From Myxococcales bacterium (GTDB lineage: Bacteria; Myxococcota; Polyangia; Fen-1088): a stretch of 7,304 bases of DNA. Positions within the stretch are counted from its first letter, which is position 1. Each line of letters begins with the position of its first letter. Both the position numbers and the translations under genes were made by a program. Under the pieces are notes generated by a model, which worked only from the letters and a program-made list of their open reading frames with translations, was not told the origin of the DNA and did not search any database. Below, in pieces: positions 6,254 through 7,304 of the stretch. Location: NCBI GenBank assembly GCA_003155465.1, contig PMCR01000561.1, positions 5,947-13,250 of the forward strand. Direction: 5' to 3'.

Positions 6254-6876
6254 TGCGCCCTGCCTATTCCCGCGCACATCGCGCAGTCTGAGACGTACCA
6301 TGTTGAGGATGTGACCCAGCATATCCCCACCGGCACGCCATTAAGTGTCTTGGCGTAGCACATGGAGAACCCCGGACACAGACCCCCGCCACTGTATGCA
6401 CCTGCTTCAGCCGCAGGGCAGGAGGGGTACCTGCCGTCACGCGATGGCCGATCCTCGACTGGCGGCAGATCCACCGCCGATGAGTCAAGCAACGGCCGAT
6501 CTTCGATAGGTCGCAGGTCTGCCGTCACCGAGTCTGCCGTACCCACGTCGCTTGCTTCGACGGATGCGGAACCATCGTTCGCCGATGCGTCGTCGTGGCA
6601 GTAGCAGCAACGCAGGAGACACGGCTCGAAATCGCAACCGCAGCAGCAGAGTAGCAGCAGCGCAACGATACCGATCCACTTTTTGATTTGACCTTCACCC
6701 CCTTCCGACGGGTGGTTCCCGCCGGACGATGGTATCCCAGAAGACGCGCCAGGGGGAGAAAGGCGCACCACGCCCAGCCCGCGGCAAGCGGAGCACGGTA
6801 TTCTCGTGCACCCACCCCTGATGAGTAGGTAGCCACGGCCGCCACAGGCACCACACGTCAGGTTGGTGTCAGTCAC
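6250..6876 (-). CDS. Zinc-ribbon protein with Cys-rich membrane/lipobox segment and D/P-rich linker
   Basis: A 208-residue protein of unknown function. The GTG at 6876 is chosen because AAAGGTGG lies 7 nt upstream (6891-6884) and the start overlaps the preceding stop by 8 nt (GTGACTGA). Upstream alternatives (ATG 6900, TTG 6912) have no ribosome site. Residues 8-35 carry a DnaJ-type pair, CGACGGRG and CSACRGLG, which is one Cys4 zinc site. A G/S/P-rich linker runs to about 62. Residues 64-81 (IKKWIGIVALLLLCCCGC) look like a lipoprotein signal peptide or short membrane anchor. Eight cysteines fall within 77-93. A D/S/P-rich linker follows with two 16-residue repeats (DLRPIEDRP, DLPPVEDRP), then a C-terminal domain with six Cys. 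That tail looks extracytoplasmic, giving a cytosolic zinc ribbon, one helix and an outside domain. Codon use is less GC-biased than in leuS. Confidence 0.72.
   Translation of the reverse strand: MTDTNLTCGACGGRGYLLIRGGCTRIPCSACRGLGVVRLSPPGASSGIPSSGGNHPSEGGEGQIKKWIGIVALLLLCCCGCDFEPCLLRCCYCHDDASANDGSASVEASDVGTADSVTADLRPIEDRPLLDSSAVDLPPVEDRPSRDGRYPSCPAAEAGAYSGGGLCPGFSMCYAKTLNGVPVGICWVTSSTWYVSDCAMCAGIGRAQ
6446..6519. repeat. Two diverged 26-nt tandem copies in the linker of the zinc-ribbon gene
   Basis: Copies at 6446-6471 and 6494-6519 (both begin GGCCGATC) match at 20 of 26 positions with a 48-nt period. On the minus strand they encode two 16-residue units, DLRPIEDRP and DLPPVEDRP plus variable residues. 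This suggests the linker grew by duplication. Confidence 0.6.
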
Positions 6877-6979
6877 GGCGTAGCCACCTTTGCAGGGCAT
6901 CCAGCGCCACAAGGCCGAGTGTGAGGGGCAGTGCCAGCAGGGTCAGCACAACATCGAGGCCATACCGAAGGGCACGCAT
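6869..6979 (-). CDS. 36-residue single-helix membrane peptide
   Basis: A very short ORF, ATG at 6979-6977 to TGA at 6871-6869. The ATG overlaps the upstream TAA (TAATG at 6981-6977). Its end overlaps the GTG start of the zinc-ribbon gene by 8 nt (6876-6869). GGGG at 6990-6987 is a possible ribosome site. The peptide starts MRALRYG, runs through a leucine-rich hydrophobic core (VVLTLLALPLTLGLVAL, about residues 10-26) and ends basic (LQRWLRRD), the layout of a one-pass membrane peptide. Two overlapping junctions of typical bacterial type, a hydrophobic core and GC-rich third positions argue that it is real despite its length. No family is recognised. It could be a membrane toxin, a regulatory peptide, a membrane-protein subunit or a translational-coupling leader. 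Confidence 0.62.
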   Translation of the reverse strand: MRALRYGLDVVLTLLALPLTLGLVALDALQRWLRRD

Positions 6980-7304
6980 TAGAGCACCCCATGAATCGCC
7001 TGGATACAGGCCACCAAGTCAGCGTCCCGGATCATTCGACAGGACGCGACCGACACAGGGTCTTGGCCGGATTCCTCCGCCTCGACTTCCCAACACACCT
7101 CGCGAGCGGCGAGCACGCGGCGCAGAGCGCGTGCCACTTCCCTTCTTGTGACAACCGCGAAATGTCCTGCGCCCACCCGGACACGGAAGAAGCCGGAAGG
7201 GGCGGGTTGAGCCAGCCGACGCAGAGCAGATTCCCAGTCCAGACCGAAGTCCTCGGGTTCGCAATCCGCTTCGACACACGCTAGCCGAAGTTGCGCAGTA
7301 GAGC
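6979..7304 (-). CDS. C-terminal part of an unrecognised soluble protein, 5'-truncated by window edge
   Basis: The minus-strand frame ending in TAA at 6981-6979 is open all the way to the right edge, giving 107 visible residues. The GTG at 7176 is an internal valine rather than the start, because coding character continues upstream of it (for example EPEDFGLDWESALRRLAQPA). The visible part mixes acidic and basic helices with strands (SGFFRVRVGAGHFAVVTRR, REVARALRRVLAAREV, CWEVEAEE, RDADLVACIQAIHGVL) and has four or five cysteines, no membrane helix and no motif I recognise. The stop shares its last A with the ATG of the 36-residue peptide, so it heads the visible part of the overlapping chain. 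The transcription start of that chain lies outside the window to the right. Confidence 0.75.
   Translation of the reverse strand, partial: STAQLRLACVEADCEPEDFGLDWESALRRLAQPAPSGFFRVRVGAGHFAVVTRREVARALRRVLAAREVCWEVEAEESGQDPVSVASCRMIRDADLVACIQAIHGVL

Noticed and set aside
6005..6322. Longer version of the 82-residue gene starting at ATG 6322
   Set aside because: It would overlap the zinc-ribbon gene by 73 nt. The GTG at 6253 has a ribosome site and a 4-nt overlap matching the other junctions.
6525..6854. Minus-strand ORF of 109 residues overlapping the zinc-ribbon gene
   Set aside because: A different frame of the same DNA carries the CxxCxGxG pair and lipobox-like segment. This frame has Ala/Thr/Arg-rich composition and no motif.
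6931..7284. Plus-strand ORF of 117 residues at the right edge
   Set aside because: It is opposite a minus-strand frame open to the edge with better protein-like composition and a TAATG junction to the next gene. The plus frame is His/Arg/Thr-rich with no motif.
5829..7304. Phage-type lysis cassette (holin plus spanin-like lipoprotein)
   Set aside because: Overlapping small membrane ORFs and a lipobox-like segment suggest it, but there is no endolysin, no spanin-like pairing and no other phage gene. The zinc ribbon and D/P-rich linker do not fit.

Overview
The window looks like part of a chromosome from a high-GC bacterium, most plausibly a deltaproteobacterial or myxobacterial-type lineage. 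This is an inference from GC-rich third codon positions, a caspase-like lipoprotein paired with a DUF4384 protein, and a D/S/P-rich linker after a lipobox-like segment. No rRNA, tRNA, CRISPR array or transposase is visible.

Left part, plus strand (1-2555): the 3' nine-tenths of leuS (leucyl-tRNA synthetase, entering from the left edge), then a short DUF167/YggU-family gene 20 nt downstream. A strong GC-rich hairpin at 2718-2747 separates this pair from the convergent genes to its right.

Middle part, minus strand (5793 down to 2770): a two-gene operon. The first gene encodes a caspase-fold (peptidase C14) lipoprotein with a PEGA-like segment, two hydrophobic helices, an intact His/Cys dyad and a C-terminal EF-hand loop. 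The second, 39 nt downstream, encodes a lipoprotein with an LPP20-like region, a CsgG/FlgO-like region and a DUF4384 domain. A near-consensus sigma70-type promoter (TTGACG, 16 nt, TATACT) lies just upstream of the first gene, with a GGGAG ribosome site.

Right part, minus strand (7304 down to 5829): a chain of short genes joined by four consecutive stop/start overlaps (TAATG, GTGACTGA, GTGA, TGATG). In transcription order these are the C-terminal 107 residues of an unrecognised protein entering from the right edge, a 36-residue single-helix peptide, a 208-residue protein with a DnaJ-type CxxCxGxG zinc pair, a Cys-rich membrane or lipobox segment and a D/P-rich linker, an 82-residue one-helix basic protein, and a doubtful 58-residue ORF. 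The caspase operon promoter lies inside the end of that last ORF. I recognise no known system in this chain. It is the part of the window most likely to hold something undescribed, though its function cannot be read from sequence alone.
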